The position numbers were made by a program, and so were the translations under genes. This document shows positions 50,059-63,300 of a DNA stretch of 64,000 nt, piece after piece. The first letter of the stretch is position 1, and every line of letters begins with the position of its first letter. This DNA comes from Scortum barcoo (lineage: Eukaryota > Chordata > Actinopteri > Centrarchiformes > Terapontidae): positions 531,248-595,247 of the forward strand of contig CM041531.1 in assembly GCA_023238725.1 (NCBI GenBank). Reading direction: 5' to 3'. The notes under the pieces are model-generated. The model searched no databases. It saw nothing but the letters and a program-made list of their open reading frames with translations, and was not told where the DNA came from.

Positions 50059-51319
50059 GCTGACTCCTTTGATCCTTTAAAGAGCTGGAGGTCAAAGGTC
50101 AAAGGTCAGACAATTCATTATTTAGGTACAAAAGCATTCAAGCATCAAAACATATGAAAAGTACCAAAAGTAAAAGTACTCATAATGCAGAATCAATTTA
50201 CAAATACTATATTACTGGATTACAATTGTCGATTGTTGGTCTTTTTAATGATTTCACAAAGTGCATCATAATGAATAATCTGCAGAGTAAGGAGAAACAG
50301 CTATAAATATAATAGAGTATTTCCCTCTGAAAAGTAAAATGTTAAAAAAACATTATTTAAGTACAGTACTCGATTACTACCCACCTGCTTGCTCCTAAAC
50401 CACAAAGACAAACAAACAACCACAAGAAGTAAAAACAAACCTTCACAGAGAAATAAAAAGACTTTTAATTTCAGATTCACCTTTAATGATCCTCAGCAGC
50501 TCAGGAGCAGAAACTGTATGTGGAGACAGAAATGACCCAATGAAGTGAGACCGACCAACAGCAGACTGTTCGGTTAGTCTCTGCTGCCTCAGAGAAACCT
50601 GGAGGGGGGGTGACAGGTGATAGGTGGACCCAGAGTCCATGATGGAGGAGGCTGTGAGGAGTTACACTCCCTGTGTTTGATTACCTGCCCCGCCCTGATT
50701 AATCCCACCTGCCCCTCTTTAGTGTCATCACCTCTGTGTTTAGGCCCCTCCCCTCTACCTGTGCTTAGAGCGTTCAGTGTTTCCTGGTTTGACCTCGGCT
50801 TTGCTGCCTACTGGTTTCCTCTGAATCTAAACTTCTCAGAGTCAAAGAGACACAAAACCACCACAAAGAGACTCAAAACCACCACACAGGGCCCTGTGGT
50901 GGGAGCAGCGGCTGTCTGAACAGAGACTGGCTGATCCGGTCCTGCTGGATCGTACCTGCCTGGTTCACCTGAAGAACACAGAAGCTTTTTTTTCTCTTTG
51001 TTTAGACAACAAACTGACTCCAACACATCACATCAGTGTGATGTGGAGCCGTCGTCATGACAACAGAGACACAAACAAACAAACAACATGTAACGGTGTG
51101 AGCAGCCATTATTACAGTCTGAGGAGACAGGAAGTCTCACAGGAAGTTCTTCACTGTGGTTGGGAGGTGACAGGAAGGAAAATCTAAACATCCTGCCCCG
51201 TGACCTTTGACCTCTGTGCAGTGCGGCTCCTTTCATGGGTGAAGTTTGACATCACTGTTTCTTTACTGAACTGTCTGAAGGTCCTGAAGAGGAAACAGCT
51301 CCTCATTTTGTAATGTCCA

Positions 51320-51450
51320 TGTGCTGTCATTAATTCATTCATTTACTGTCATTAATTCAGTCGTTTTCTCTCATTAATTCATTCATTTACTCTCATTAAT
51401 TCACTCGTTTACTGTAATTCACTCATTCATTGTCATTAATTCATTCACTG
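51320..51450. repeat. Tandem repeat of about 22 bp (cattaattcattcatttact)
   Basis: About six imperfect units with the cores cattaattcattcatt and actgtcattaattcactcg. Confidence 0.85.
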
Positions 51451-52414
51451 ACTGTCAGTAATGGGCGGTCAGCAGCAGCTCTGATGTTCTGGTTCTCGTT
51501 CTTCTTCTTCTGTTACACTAAAAGTGTTGATGAAAACTGATGAAAATCGAGAAGTTGGCTGCAAATCTCAGCCACTGCTGAGGCACAGAAAATGACTCTC
51601 ATTGACCTCAAGGTGGCGCTGTAATAATGTCGTTTTTCACAAGTATCTCAAAAACAGCTGTGCCAAGAGTCAAAGTTACTTTCATCCTTTTAATCTCTGA
51701 AGTCTCTAAAGTCATCTTTGCTCTGATCTTATGCTCTAAAACATCAAATTTTGTGTTTTTCAGGACATTTGTCCTTAAACTGATCGAAAATTATCAAAAT
51801 GTTTCCATTATACAAGCCAATTCATTTGATAATATGCCTTTGAAAATAGGCCATTTTCAAAGCCTTGCACTAACTCATAAACGCTTTGAGAAATCAACCT
51901 GAAATCACACTCGACCTCTAGGGGGCGCAACACACACGATTTTCACTCTTCAGACAAAAATGTGACTGAAGTTTGTTTCTCTGTGGTCTCTCTCTATCTA
52001 TCAGAATAAGAAAAGTTAACATCTTTATCTCCACCAGTCTTCATTCAAACGCTCCAAACCGACACACACACACAATTAATATTGATCGTCTGTTGTCACT
52101 TTGTGTGTCAAAGATCCTCTCTGAGGGAAGAAGCTCCACTCTATAACTGCACTATACAAACACTGTTTCCCCCAACAGAGTGAGGTGTTGTCTTTGTAGA
52201 GGATCTCAGGTCAGTTTCATTCTGATCGGATCAATAATTTAAGATGATAAGCCTCATAAACACAAATACACACACACACACACACAGTTTATTGTGGAAA
52301 ATAAAGTGTCAGGATCCAACAGGATGTGACCTCATGTCAGCGCCGTGTCAACAGGAAGCAGCTGTCAGTGCGTCTGCCATGACATCATGTTGTTCACACT
52401 GAGGGGGGGCTCCA

Positions 52415-52520
52415 GAGACCAGCAAGGACCAGCAGGAGCCAACAGGGACCAGCAGGAGCCAACAGGGACTGACAGGGACCAGCAAAGACCAGCAGGAGCC
52501 AACAGGGACCAGCAGGGACT
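52415..52520. repeat. 20-bp minisatellite (gaccagcaggagccaacagg)
   Basis: About five imperfect 20-bp units, some with gactgacagg or aaagaccagc variants. Confidence 0.9.
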
Positions 52521-52603
52521 CGTGACCATCAGAGGCAGTTCAGTTTCTGTCTTACTGGTCTGAGACTCTGTAGCTGACAGCAGGACGTACTGTCTGTTGT
52601 TGT

Positions 52604-52635
<32 letters not shown>

Positions 52636-53559
52636 CGTGTGTGTACAGGAAGTGATGTCATGACCACAGCTCTCTACTGAATAGCTGTAAAAAAAAAGTG
52701 TTTCCATGGTAACATCACTACATGCCAACACTCACACTTATTGTGCCCCACGGCTTGCCGTAGTTGGAAGACAAAAAGCAAAGTGGTCCAAAACAAACAG
52801 CTGCAGGTTCAATTTCATTTCCTCCATCAGAGGTCAAACTGTGTGTGTGTGTGTGTTACTCACATACACCACTTCATACAGTTACACTGTGGGGACCTCC
52901 TGTTGGGTCCCCATAATGTGATTCATTGAAGTTTAAAGCAAAGAGGCGTTCAGTGTTTGAGTCTCCAGAAAATGAATTTAAATCAGTGTGATGGAAACAC
53001 AACTGTGTGTGTGTCACATACTTCTCATGGCCGCTCCTTTTTGATTGACGTTGTTGTGATGTTGTCGTGGCCCGTTGCTGGAGCAACCCCTCCTCACATC
53101 GCAGAGGAATGATGACACACACACACACACACACACACACACATTATCAGAATGATCATCAGATGCCTGTCAAAATAAAAGCCTGAGCTGCTGCTGATAA
53201 TAAACGTGACGTGTTGTTTGAAAATGACTGAGCTCGTCCTCGTGTGGTTCGTAGCTGCTGTGTGAAGAACACTGATGGAGCTGATTACTCACCTCTGTTC
53301 TTCGGTGGCCGCTCAGTGTGGGGGGGTAAAACATTAAAACAACTCCTGATGTAGCAGCGAGGTGAACAGTTGTAAGAAATGAAATAAATCAGCGAGAATA
53401 CTTCAGATGTTTTTCCTTATTTATTGTTCAAATCAGCTGAAAGGTGAAAAAGATCAGAATCATCTTCAGCGGAAACATCTCGACCCGACAGGTCGTGAAC
53501 GTTGTGATGAAACAGTCCAACACTCAGGTAGGCTGACATGAGGCTGCAGCCAGCAGCTG

Positions 53560-53600
53560 GTTAGCTTAGCTTAGCATAAAGACTGCAGACAGGGAAACTG
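53560..53600 (+). repeat. Dispersed repeat with ttagcttagcttagcataaa core
   Basis: The segment ttagcttagcttagcataaa followed by gactgcagacagggaaactg is a common teleost repeat and matches the inverted copy near 23280-23345. Confidence 0.5.
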
Positions 53601-54255
53601 CTTCGTTTGTTTCAGCTGCATAAAAACTCGCGTGTAAAAATGATAATGTGATTTTCTTAGGGGGGGGGGCTGTATTGGCTGAGCATCGAGCTCACTAAAC
53701 TAAGGAGCTCCTGCTGTAGCTTCATGTTTGTGTGGGTGGTGGGGGGGTGATACACAAACAACAACGGCATGAAACTTTACAAGAGAAGCTGGAGCTTTGT
53801 GATTGGCTAAAAATATCTTTAAATAAAAACACACTAGTGATGAAATATCTTTTATTTACTGGTTAATTTCTATGGTTTGCTCTAAACTTTGATTACTTGA
53901 AGCACTATTTACTTCTTGTATTTATTAAGCAGTGGTTCATACTGGACTCTGTAAATACCCCCCTGGCCTGGGTTACCATGGAGACCAGCGGATACAGCGG
54001 GGAGCTGGGAAATAGTAAAAACATCTGTGAGCGACGCGTCCGTCAGTCTCCACAGGAACACAGGAGAGAAACGGACGTGTCCAGCTTCAGGAACATTTAT
54101 AAAGGTTGTGCAGATCTCACCTTCGCCATCCAAAATGAAAAAGTCATCTTCAGACCAATAAATACACACAGATACAAAACACGCGTTTCAAATCAACGAT
54201 TGTTGTGTGCAGGTGATTGTAGAAAGATCAAAGACTGTTCCAGAGTCTGCTCTGC

Positions 54256-57200
54256 TCACAGCTCCATCCACGAGGCTGCTCCTGAGCCCAGCGATGCCCG
54301 AGACGCCGGCCTGGAGCCGGGCTGCCTCCTCCCCAGGCTCAGGCCTTCCTCCCGGGGCTCGCCAGCCTCCCCGCTGGCCCGGCTGACAAACACGGTCGAG
54401 GGGTGGGTGGATGCCATCTCAAACCTGAGCTCGGCGGCGGTCCTATTGGCGCAGGAGGAGGCCTTCCTCTTAGTCCTGGGCTGGGGGGAGGGCGGGGGGA
54501 AGGCTCTGTGAGACGACGTGGAGGCATCTCCGGCTGCAGAGGATGAAGAGCCCAGTTTGGCCAAAACCACCGGGATCTCCTCCAGAGACTCAGCAGAGTC
54601 CGAGTGGTACTCAGAGGGGGGGGCGGCGGCCTGGACGGGGCCTGAGGCGGGGGCCAGGGGGGGCAGGGAGGCCCTCAGAGGGAAGGCTGGGAAAGGAAGT
54701 CTCTGACCCAGAGACACAGAGGACACACTGCTGGGCTCTGCTGGAGGACAACAGAGAGACAGAGGTTAAAGGTTAAAGGTTTAAAGTTAAAGATTTAAAG
54801 TTTAAAAGTTAAAAGTTAAAAGTTAAAAGACTTAAAGTTAAAGTTAAAGGTTTAAAGTTAAAGCTTAAAGATTTAAAGTTTAAAGTTAAAGGTTTAAAGT
54901 TAAAAGTTTAAAGGTTTTAAAGTCAGAGGTTAAAGGTTAAAGGTCAGAGAGTGCCTCACACTATAGAAAGACAGTGTGTGTTCGTACCTGGGGGGGGGGC
55001 AGAGCTCGGGACGCGCTCTTTGGAAACATCGGCTGGAACTTTTCGGACTTTCTTCTTCTTTTTCTGTGAAGGTGAAAGAGGCAGCTGAGTCGTCGTCAGG
55101 TTCACCTTCAGACTCAGAGTAAACTACAAACATCTTCACCTGTCCGACTCCTCCCCGACCAATCAGGACGCAGCATCTGACTCTGAATCTGAATGTGTGT
55201 TTCGTGTGTGTGTTCAGGTTGGACCGTTTAGGATTCAGAGAGGAAGTCAACAACATCCTCTCCTGTGGACCCCCCCACCTCCTCTGTGTTGCCATGGTTT
55301 CATTGAGTTAGGTCTGACTCTGTTTACCTATGTGTGTCTGTGTGTTTACCTGTGTGCGTCAGTGTGTGTGCCTGTATGTGTGTGTGTTTACCTGTGTGTG
55401 CGCGCATGCCTGTGTGTGTTTACCTGTGTGTGCTTACTTCTGTGCGTTGATGTGTGTGTGTCTGCATGCTTGTGTGTGTGTTTACCTGTGTGCGTTGGTG
55501 TGTGTGTGCTGGTGCTTTCAGCTCTGTGGATACAGTGGGCGGAGCTTCTTCCTCCATGACAGGACTGGACACACTCCTCACTCTGCCGTTAGCCAGGAAC
55601 CTGACACACACACACACACACAAACAAACACACACCTCTACAGTGAACACTTTTGTGACATCAAAACGATTAAAGTGATTTCTTTGTCTGTTTTTGTTGA
55701 TCGACTAGTTGCAGCAGTTCTAAAATCAGTAATCAGATCAATACGACCCTCTGACGTCACGCTGACGTCACAGTGACATCACGCGGGTTAATGATCTCAG
55801 GCTCTCTGTGTGCATCACGTCATGTTGTTTGAGTGTATCAGACATCTGACTGACACAAACATTCACTCATCAATACGTCAAGCCTGCAGGAAGTCTCTAC
55901 TGAGCATGCTCCACAGCGAGCCAATGAGTGTCTTGAGCTGTGATCCAGAACCAACAAAACCAACAGAACCAACAGAACCACTGAACCCCAGAAACAACAG
56001 TACCACAGAACTACAGAACCACAGACACAGGGCGACAGTCTCGTCGTGGACTCGGCTCGCCGTGTCAGTGTGATGCGGTCTCGTCACTTTGGTGTTTGAG
56101 AACATCAAATTGTTTTCATCATCAGTGTGTTCTTCAGGTTTCTATGGAAAAAGGAAATGACTGAACATGGCAGAATTCATTATGATGAATCATGAATGAA
56201 TTTAGAGTTTATTTATTTAAATAAAGTTGTAGTAAAAGTATGTTAAAGGGATTTTAAAGCTGCGGTGTGATCGCTCTCTGTGGCTCTGCGGCCTCTCTGC
56301 TGTCGGAGCTGCAGGATAAATAAAGTTCCTAACAGGCGAGTTATTTGTAAAGGCCTCCTGTTAGACTAACACACACACACTCCCTCCACCCACAGCTCAA
56401 ACACACACACAATACACACTTTGTTTGCTTCCTGGGAGTCACGGCCAAAGAATTTCATTTTGTTTTCTGAGAAGAAAACGGTGTCCATGACGACCGAGGT
56501 CCAGCCTTTCTGTGTAATGAAATGAGTTTACTGACACGTGACGGCCGGGCAGCCAATCGCAGCGGGCCGAGGGCTGAACCCGGACCGGCACAGAGACCAG
56601 AACCAGAACAAAGAGGACTCACTCTGCTTCCCCCCGCACCGTCACAGTGGTGGGCTGCTCCAGGTCCAGCTGAGGGTTGGTGTAGCCCAGAGTCCCTGAA
56701 TAGTTTCTGTCCTGGGGGGGTGGCAGCAGACCAAACACAGCTGTAATCATGTGTACCTGTTTTAATGTGTGCAGAGATGTTCAGCTGTACACGTCACACG
56801 TGTTTCATCACCTGTTAAAGAAAAATCTGTTTGTTCAAATCAACACAACCAGAAAACAAACTGAACACACAAATCAGAAATCAATAAGTATTCAGTTTTT
56901 ATCTGCTGATTTTTAACTTTATCTTCACACATCTGATTATTTCGACTCTCTAAAAGCTTCCTGTGTTTATTTTCATATTATTTAATGTGTGTGTGGATCT
57001 GATACACACAAATCAGGTTTCATGTTTTATTTCAAACAGGTCACCTCAGAGGACGAGCCACTGAGACAGTATCCATCAGTCTAACGCGGAGCGAAGCAGC
57101 AGCTTATTTAAGACGTACATTTATGGCCGTCAGTATTCAGTCTGTGGTTGTTTGTTGTTTCTGTCTGTTCAGAAAAACGTCTTTGAAATTACACTCACAC

Positions 57201-59546
57201 ACACACTTCACAGAAAGCCCAGACGTCCCAGTTTTCCAGCAACATGTATTTAGCTGCAGACGTGAAAAGAGTCTCAACTCTGAAGACAAAGAAACCTGAT
57301 CAGTGTGTGTGTATATGTGTGTGTTTGTGTGATGATCCACACACACATTCAACAATCTGAACAAACACAGGAAGCTTTAAGAAAGTCAAAGTCATGTGTG
57401 AAGTTAAAAATCAGGAGATATAATCTGATTATTTATTGATTTGTGATGTTGTGTTCACATTGTTTGGTGTGTGTGCTGACTGGAACAAATGTTTGTGAAT
57501 CTTATTTGTCATTAACAGATTATGGATCAGATATTTGTGAGCACTAAGAGCCAACATGGCCGCCGGCAGAGCCTCGGTTACCTTCACGACGTTGAGCGAT
57601 GGAGCCGCCTCCTTCACTGATCCTGGTTTCCTCGAGTCTCTGCTGTCCTGACGGTGGCGCTGCCGCACAATGTACTCATAGGTACTGAGTCTGTTCCACA
57701 CTGCACACACACACACACAACACACACACACACAGTTTACGCCTACAGTCTCTCTACCTCCACCTGCTGGTGTCTTTTTCTTTTTTGAATTTAAATTATC
57801 ATTTTTAATGAATCTTTACATTGAGCATTGATACATTTATTTCAGTTTGTTATGATACAAAGATAAAAAGATCTATAAGACACATCTATACAATCAAACA
57901 TCAATAATAATCATTCAATTCAATAATGTATGTATTTTATTAATACCTCAATGAATGCTTTTATATTCTGTCTAATTATTAGTTTTTATTTTCAGATTTA
58001 TTTACCAATTGATTTATTGGCCAATTTATAAATTGTCACGAATAAATTAACCTTCAGGATTTGGATCAATCAGTCTGATCAGATTTAGATTCTGTCAGAT
58101 GTGATCAATATTTAGATCAGAACTGATCAGAATCAATACTGAAGGACTCGGATCAATTGATTGACCAAAACAACTTGATCAGGTCGCTGAAATGTGTTCA
58201 GCTGAGATCTAACCTGTGACTGTTGCTTTAAACTCTACAAGAGAGAGAGACAGGTGAGCAGCCAGACAGGTGAGCAGCCAGACAGGTGGACAGACAGACA
58301 TGTAAACAGGCAGACATGTGAACAGGCAGACAGACAGGTATGGGTCTTACTCAGGTACAGGTGGAAGCAGAGCAGGTGGCAGAGCAGCACTGACGACAGC
58401 AGACTAAGCGCGATGGTGACGGCAGCCAGACCAGGAATCACTGCTGCTGCTGACCTGAGGGGAGCGACAGGCAGGAAGACAAACCACACACCTGTCTCAT
58501 TCCTCACTGAGAGACAGACAGGCAGAGCGAGAGAGAGAGACAGACAGGGAGACAGAGATCATGGCTGGACGTGAGTGTTGCTCAGAGATCTGCAGTAACA
58601 CCTGTCACCTGTCTCCCTCCACACTGACTCACAGACAGACAGACAGATGCAAACTGTCTGTTGGTTCAATCCACATCATGTCTGTGGAGTTTCCTTTATT
58701 TTATCTGAAGCTCCTCATTTCAACACCACCAAAATACAAACTGACAAAACTACAAACATGTCTGATGACTGTCTCTTCTATAAAGAGATGCGTCAGTTTC
58801 TCACATCAGAAACGTAAAGTGCCGTCTGGTTTTGTTTCACACAGACAATAACAGGTCAGAGGTCAGAGCTTACCCAGGAAGTGTTTGTCAGTGCGGAGTT
58901 TGGACGGGTCCAGAAAGAACTCGATGAAGACGTACGAGGCGACGACCAGAACCAGACAGACCCCCACCAGAGCCGAGACCACACTGTGGAAGAACAGCCT
59001 GCAACACACACAGTGAACACACACAGTGAACACACACAGTGAACACACACAGTGAACACACACACACACACAGTGAACACACACACACACAGTGAACACA
59101 CACACACACAGTGAACACACACAGTGAACACACACACAGTGAACACACACACACACACAGTGAACAGTGAACACACACAGTGAACACACACACAGTGAAC
59201 ACACACAGTGACACACACACACAGTGAACACACACAGTGAACACACAGTGAACACACACAGTGAACACACACACACACAGTGAACACACACACACACACA
59301 CAGTGAACACACACACACACACACAGTGAACACACACACACACACACAGTGAACACACACACACACACAGTAAACACACACACAGTGAACACACACACAC
59401 ACAGTGAACACACACACACAGTGACACACACACACACACACACAGTGAACACACACACACACAGTGAACACACACACACACACACAGTGAACACACACAG
59501 TGAACACACACACACGTGAACACACACAGTGAACACACACACAGTG

Positions 59547-59580
<34 letters not shown>

Positions 59581-62156
59581 GAACACACACACACAGTGAA
59601 CACACACACACACACACACACAGTGAACACACACACAGTGAACACACACACAGTGCAGTGAACACACACACACACACACACACACACAGTGAACACACAC
59701 ACACACACACAGTGAACACACACACACACACACACACAGTGAACACACACACACACACACACAGTGAACACACACACACAGTGAACACACAGTGAACACA
59801 CACACAGTGAACACACACACACAGTGAACACACACACACACACACACAGTGAACACACACACACAGTGAACACACACACACACACACACACAGTGAACAC
59901 ACACTCACTTGTAGTTCCTGCTGCCCACACAGTTGTTGAGCCAGCGACAGTGATGGTCGAAGTTGGCCACACACTTGTTACAGGCGCTGCAGTGCTTCGA
60001 CTTTGGACCCCTGAAACAGCAAACACACAGTCTGAGATCATTGGTGATTACTGATTCTGAGTTCACTTCTGATCAGTGTGTCAGAGCTCAGATCTGTTCA
60101 TGGTTTCATCTTTCAGAGAGATCAGACACACACTCTGATCTCTGCTGTGATGGGTTGGGTCTCGCAGCAGCAGACTGCAGGTTTGAGGGTCTGACCTGGT
60201 TCTCGGGGCCTCCTGGGCCCTAGTAGCAGGCTGACCTGGTTTTCTGAGGATGACTCCCATCAGACATCGTGTCCTCGCTGAGCACTTTATTATTCACAGC
60301 GTGTGGAGGAGCTGTGCTGCATTAAACATGTGGGCCGCTGAGAAGCTCACAGTAAACATGTTTTATGGTCTCATCACTAGCTCCGAGACAGAGCCACGTC
60401 ATAAAAGAGTCTCATTAAAGGGAATCAGCTGTTAAAAGTTCCTCTATCAGTGTTTTACTGTGAAACTGACAGAAACTGATAAACAGGAAGCTGATTTCTA
60501 CAGCTTTATTGTGGAAGGACATCAGAGATCATCAGCGTCAGTCTGAAGAGCTTTAAACTACAGAAACAACGTCCTGTAGTTTTATGTCACATTCAGTTAA
60601 TGTCAGCTGTTTATTCAGAGGTGGTGACATCACAAAGACAGGCAGACAGACAGACAGACAGGCAGGCAGGCAGGCAGGCAGACAGACTGTGTTGTGTGAA
60701 TGTATTCATATTAAATCATGTTAAATCGCTGTGTGAAGGAGAGGTACCGCAGGTCCTTCCTGCCTGCTGCTGTCAGACTACACAACAAACAAAATGCCCG
60801 CTAGTCTGCAGATAATAGACAATAAACAATAAACAATAAAAAAAACTGACTTATAACTGGTCTCTGTGCAACAACAATACACTTCTGTTCATTATTCATC
60901 ACTATTTCACTGTTTTTTGCACTCCCTGAGATATATATTTCTCATATGTATACTCTCAGGCACACTCCCTCTGTACTATGTACAGGTTTACTTACAATTA
61001 TAGTTATATTTATTTATCTGGATTATTTTTACCTTTTATTTCATTTATATTTTATTTTATCTTATTTTATTCCATGTCTTACATTTCTTACTGACTATTT
61101 TCCACTGTGTGTCTTTGCTGCTGTTGCGCTGTAAATTTCCCCGCTGTGGGACTAATAAAGGAAATCTGAATCTGAATCTGAATCTGAAATCTGTGGCCCA
61201 GCCTTGAGTCTCCTGTGTGAGTTTTCAGACAGATGTTGGTGCTCTCTGCTCCCCAGCTGCTGTTCTTCAGTAGTTCACAGTGTAACACCTGCTGTGTGAA
61301 CACACAGCCCCCCCCCCCCACACAGAGAAATACGAGGTGCTCATAAACGAGCCCCTGATGTCCTTTCTGTCACATCAGAGAATATTTACAGGGTCACATG
61401 TTGACATGCTACAGGCCGACTGTTTTACATCATTAGGGATCATTAAAAGGTCCAGAGATCATCAGAGCTGAAGCTGTGGAGGGAGAGAAGGTGACCCTGT
61501 GACCTCCTCAGGTGTGTACATGATCAGATTTACAGGTCAGTGAGGCTTCCTGCTGTGTGATCAGAGTGAGACTCACACGTCCACCTGGCAGAGGTAGCAG
61601 TGGCAGTTCTCGATGACGTGAGCGTGTTTGGAGCGGTCGAACATGGGAACCGGACCTCTGTCACTCTTCATTCGGACGTTGTAGTCTGCGGGGTCGATGG
61701 ACACAGCCATCACGTGGACGCACAGGTGAGAGACGAATATGATGCCCGTACACTGATCACAGATCAGGACTCACACACACAAAAGTTTCTGTCACATTTA
61801 TTCATCTCAAACTTCCTGTCCTGCTCACGATCAGCTGTCAGGAGGGATTAAAGTGACGTCATGCTCTTTGTAACTCTACTCACACTCTGTTCAAACACCA
61901 ATCAATAATCAATAATCTTATCCTCAGTGAAGGATACGATGTAACCTGCGGGGATCCAGTGAGCAGGCAGCAGCGGGACAAACACGCCGAAGCCGGTGAC
62001 GGCGAAGTAGACATAGAGCAGCCAGGCCAGCAGCTGGAAGGGGTGAGGAGGCCAGCTCCAGCCGTTGGTCCGAGAGCAGAGCAGCACGTCGCCACGGTGA
62101 CCACCATCCTCGCCGACCGGTGCCGTGCGGTTCGGGTTCCTGCCGCACATGTCCAT
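54256..62156 (-). CDS. zdhhc1: Palmitoyltransferase ZDHHC1
   Basis: A DHHC-type S-acyltransferase that attaches palmitate to cysteines, expected in ER/endosomal membranes; the mammalian protein also supports STING-dependent signalling. Ten coding exons on the minus strand: 62156-61938, 61752-61577, 60010-59909, 58998-58874, 58506-58351, 57700-57582, 56711-56623, 55600-55534, 55063-54988 and 54740-54256. They total 1614 nt and 537 residues (human 485). TM1 is QLLAWLLYVYFAVTGFGVFV, TM2 lies around GIIFVSHLCVHVMAV, and the cysteine-rich domain holds SKHCSACNKC and FDHHCRWLNNCVG (DHHC at residues 150-153). TM3 is SALVGVCLVLVVASYVFIEF and TM4 is in VIPGLAAVTIALSLL. YIVRQR follows TM4. The tail is Pro/Ser-rich and poorly conserved. 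Exon 8 (67 bp) is required to keep frame. The last acceptor is a tandem cagcag. Confidence 0.92.
54755..54955. repeat. ttaaaggtttaaagttaaag repeat in the last zdhhc1 intron
   Basis: A 200-bp run of imperfect 6-14-bp units (gttaaagg, tttaaagttaaa) fills most of the short intron before the last coding exon. Confidence 0.9.
55320..55515. repeat. (TG)n-rich degenerate tract in zdhhc1
   Basis: Imperfect TGTGTG with TTTACCTG interspersed (tgtttacctgtgtgcg), between exons 8 and 9 of zdhhc1. Confidence 0.8.
58245..58345. repeat. gacaggtgagcagcca/gacagaca tandem run
   Basis: Short imperfect GACA-based units adjacent to the lower boundary of zdhhc1 exon 5. Confidence 0.8.
58999..59905. repeat. 900-bp (CA)n-cagtgaa minisatellite filling a zdhhc1 intron
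   Basis: The intron between zdhhc1 exons 3 and 4 consists almost entirely of (CA)n runs of variable length punctuated by agtgaa, more than forty times. On the minus strand it gives Cys/Val/Phe-rich open frames of up to about 390 codons that run into true exons at both ends. These are artefacts. Confidence 0.95.
60011..61576. other. zdhhc1 intron between exons 2 and 3
   Basis: Contains a (GACA/GGCA)n tract (about 60637-60687) and an L2-like LINE 3' end (60735-61195). No additional exon is seen. Confidence 0.6.
60735..61195 (+). mobile_element. L2-like LINE 3' end with (TGAATC)n tail
   Basis: It begins in the last codons of the LINE protein (VKERYRRSFLPAAVRLHNKQ) and runs through the AT-rich 3' UTR to gggactaataaaggaaatct followed by a TGAATC repeat tail. 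It matches the 6062-6530 copy on the other strand almost base for base over the UTR. It is a strongly 5'-truncated insertion, antisense to zdhhc1. Confidence 0.85.
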
Positions 62157-63143
62157 CCTGCACAACAACACCAAACACCTCTGACACTCATACTAATACG
62201 AACAACTTTATTAATCCCGAAGGAAAGGAGGACAGTACTACAGTGATAATAATAATAAATAATAATAAAAATACAATTATCACTTCATAATCAAAAATAA
62301 AACGACTTTATTATTAAGAAAGAAAACACTGAACTTACTGTGAGCGAAGGAAACGTCTGAACACTTCATGAAAATCTAATTTACTGAAACTGACAGAAAG
62401 ACAGAGTGTGTGTGTGTTTGAGTGTGTGTGTGTGAGACAGAGAGAGAGAGTGTGTAGTAAATATTTACTCACAACACCAACACAACAAACAGCACACAGG
62501 TGAGTCTGAGCTGATTGTGATTTTCATAATCAATTAATCTATTAATTAATTAATCGATCAATCAAATAATTGTTTAGAGCGGCGACTAATGATCATTGTC
62601 ATTATTGATTAATCTGCTGCTTATCTTCCTGATCAATCATGTTGATAAATGAGGTGTCTTTAGACACAAACTGACAGCAGAGGTGAGCTTCTGACTGATC
62701 AACCCATCAACTAATTAAACGATCAACTAATCACAAAAATCCAATCCATCTCTATCTAATCTCTCAATCATTACAGCTTAATATATTTCAGCCTTCTGAC
62801 ATCATCAATCAATCGATATGAACGATCGTCCACGATGAAAATAACCGTTCGTTGTTTGTTTATTTGTAATCGTTAATATCGGAGAAACGTTAAACGATCC
62901 GTAATCATCAATACTGATCAATGTATAAAATCATTAAAGTGTCGGAGACAGAGGTGACCCGGTTTAGCTAACCCGGGTTAACGGGACTCTGGACCGGCTC
63001 ACCTGTTTAGCTCGGGTTAGCTCGGGTTAGCCCGGGTTAACAGGACTCGGCCCTCCGGTTCGCTGCACCTCATCCCGGACTCCGGGGTCGGCTCGGCTCG
63101 GTCCAGAGAGCCTCTGATCCGGGTCAGACCGTGCAGCCGTTAC
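62157..63143. other. zdhhc1 intron 1 (5' leader intron)
   Basis: The first coding exon has an acceptor one base before its ATG (gtgcag|g), so this interval separates it from a non-coding leader exon. It holds an (ATA)n tract near 62245 and a (TG)n tract near 62405-62435. At 62990-63040 there is a run of cgggttagc and ggttaac units. Confidence 0.55.
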
Positions 63144-63300
63144 CGTCCATCCATCCGGCTGAAAGCCCCGGGCCGGCGCGGCAGCTGCAGCCGCTGAGGA
63201 GCAGCTGTTCTCCGGGTAAACTTCAGAAGACGAGCCGCTTGCTGTAGTTAGCTTAAGTTAGCACGTTCACCCACAGCTAGCTTTACCAAAAGACAGTGAG
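63144..63300 (-). promoter_or_regulatory. zdhhc1: Probable zdhhc1 non-coding exon 1 and CpG-rich promoter
   Basis: On the minus strand a splice donor atggacg|gtaacg is at 63144/63143, downstream of a block rich in CpG (ccgggccggcgcggcagctg and neighbours). This fits a leader exon and CpG-island promoter of zdhhc1. The transcription start is not determined. Confidence 0.45.

Larger units (their letters stand above)
50059..54255. other. Intergenic region between tppp3 and zdhhc1
   Basis: About 4 kb without a recognisable exon. It contains an aattcattcatttactgt tandem run (51320-51450), a 20-bp minisatellite (52415-52520), (TG)n near 52605-52630, (CA)n near 53115-53142 and the gcttagcttagcat dispersed repeat (53560-53600). 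The lower part should include the zdhhc1 3' UTR. Minus-strand AATAAA signals lie at 53921-53926 and 53851-53856. Confidence 0.5.

Noticed and set aside
53897..54511. 204-codon plus-strand frame
   Set aside because: Antisense to the GC-rich last exon of zdhhc1, where stop codons are rare.
58863..60041. Open frame of about 390 codons rich in Cys/Val/Phe on the minus strand
   Set aside because: It is the CA/agtgaa minisatellite read through between two zdhhc1 exons; splice sites on both sides define an intron.
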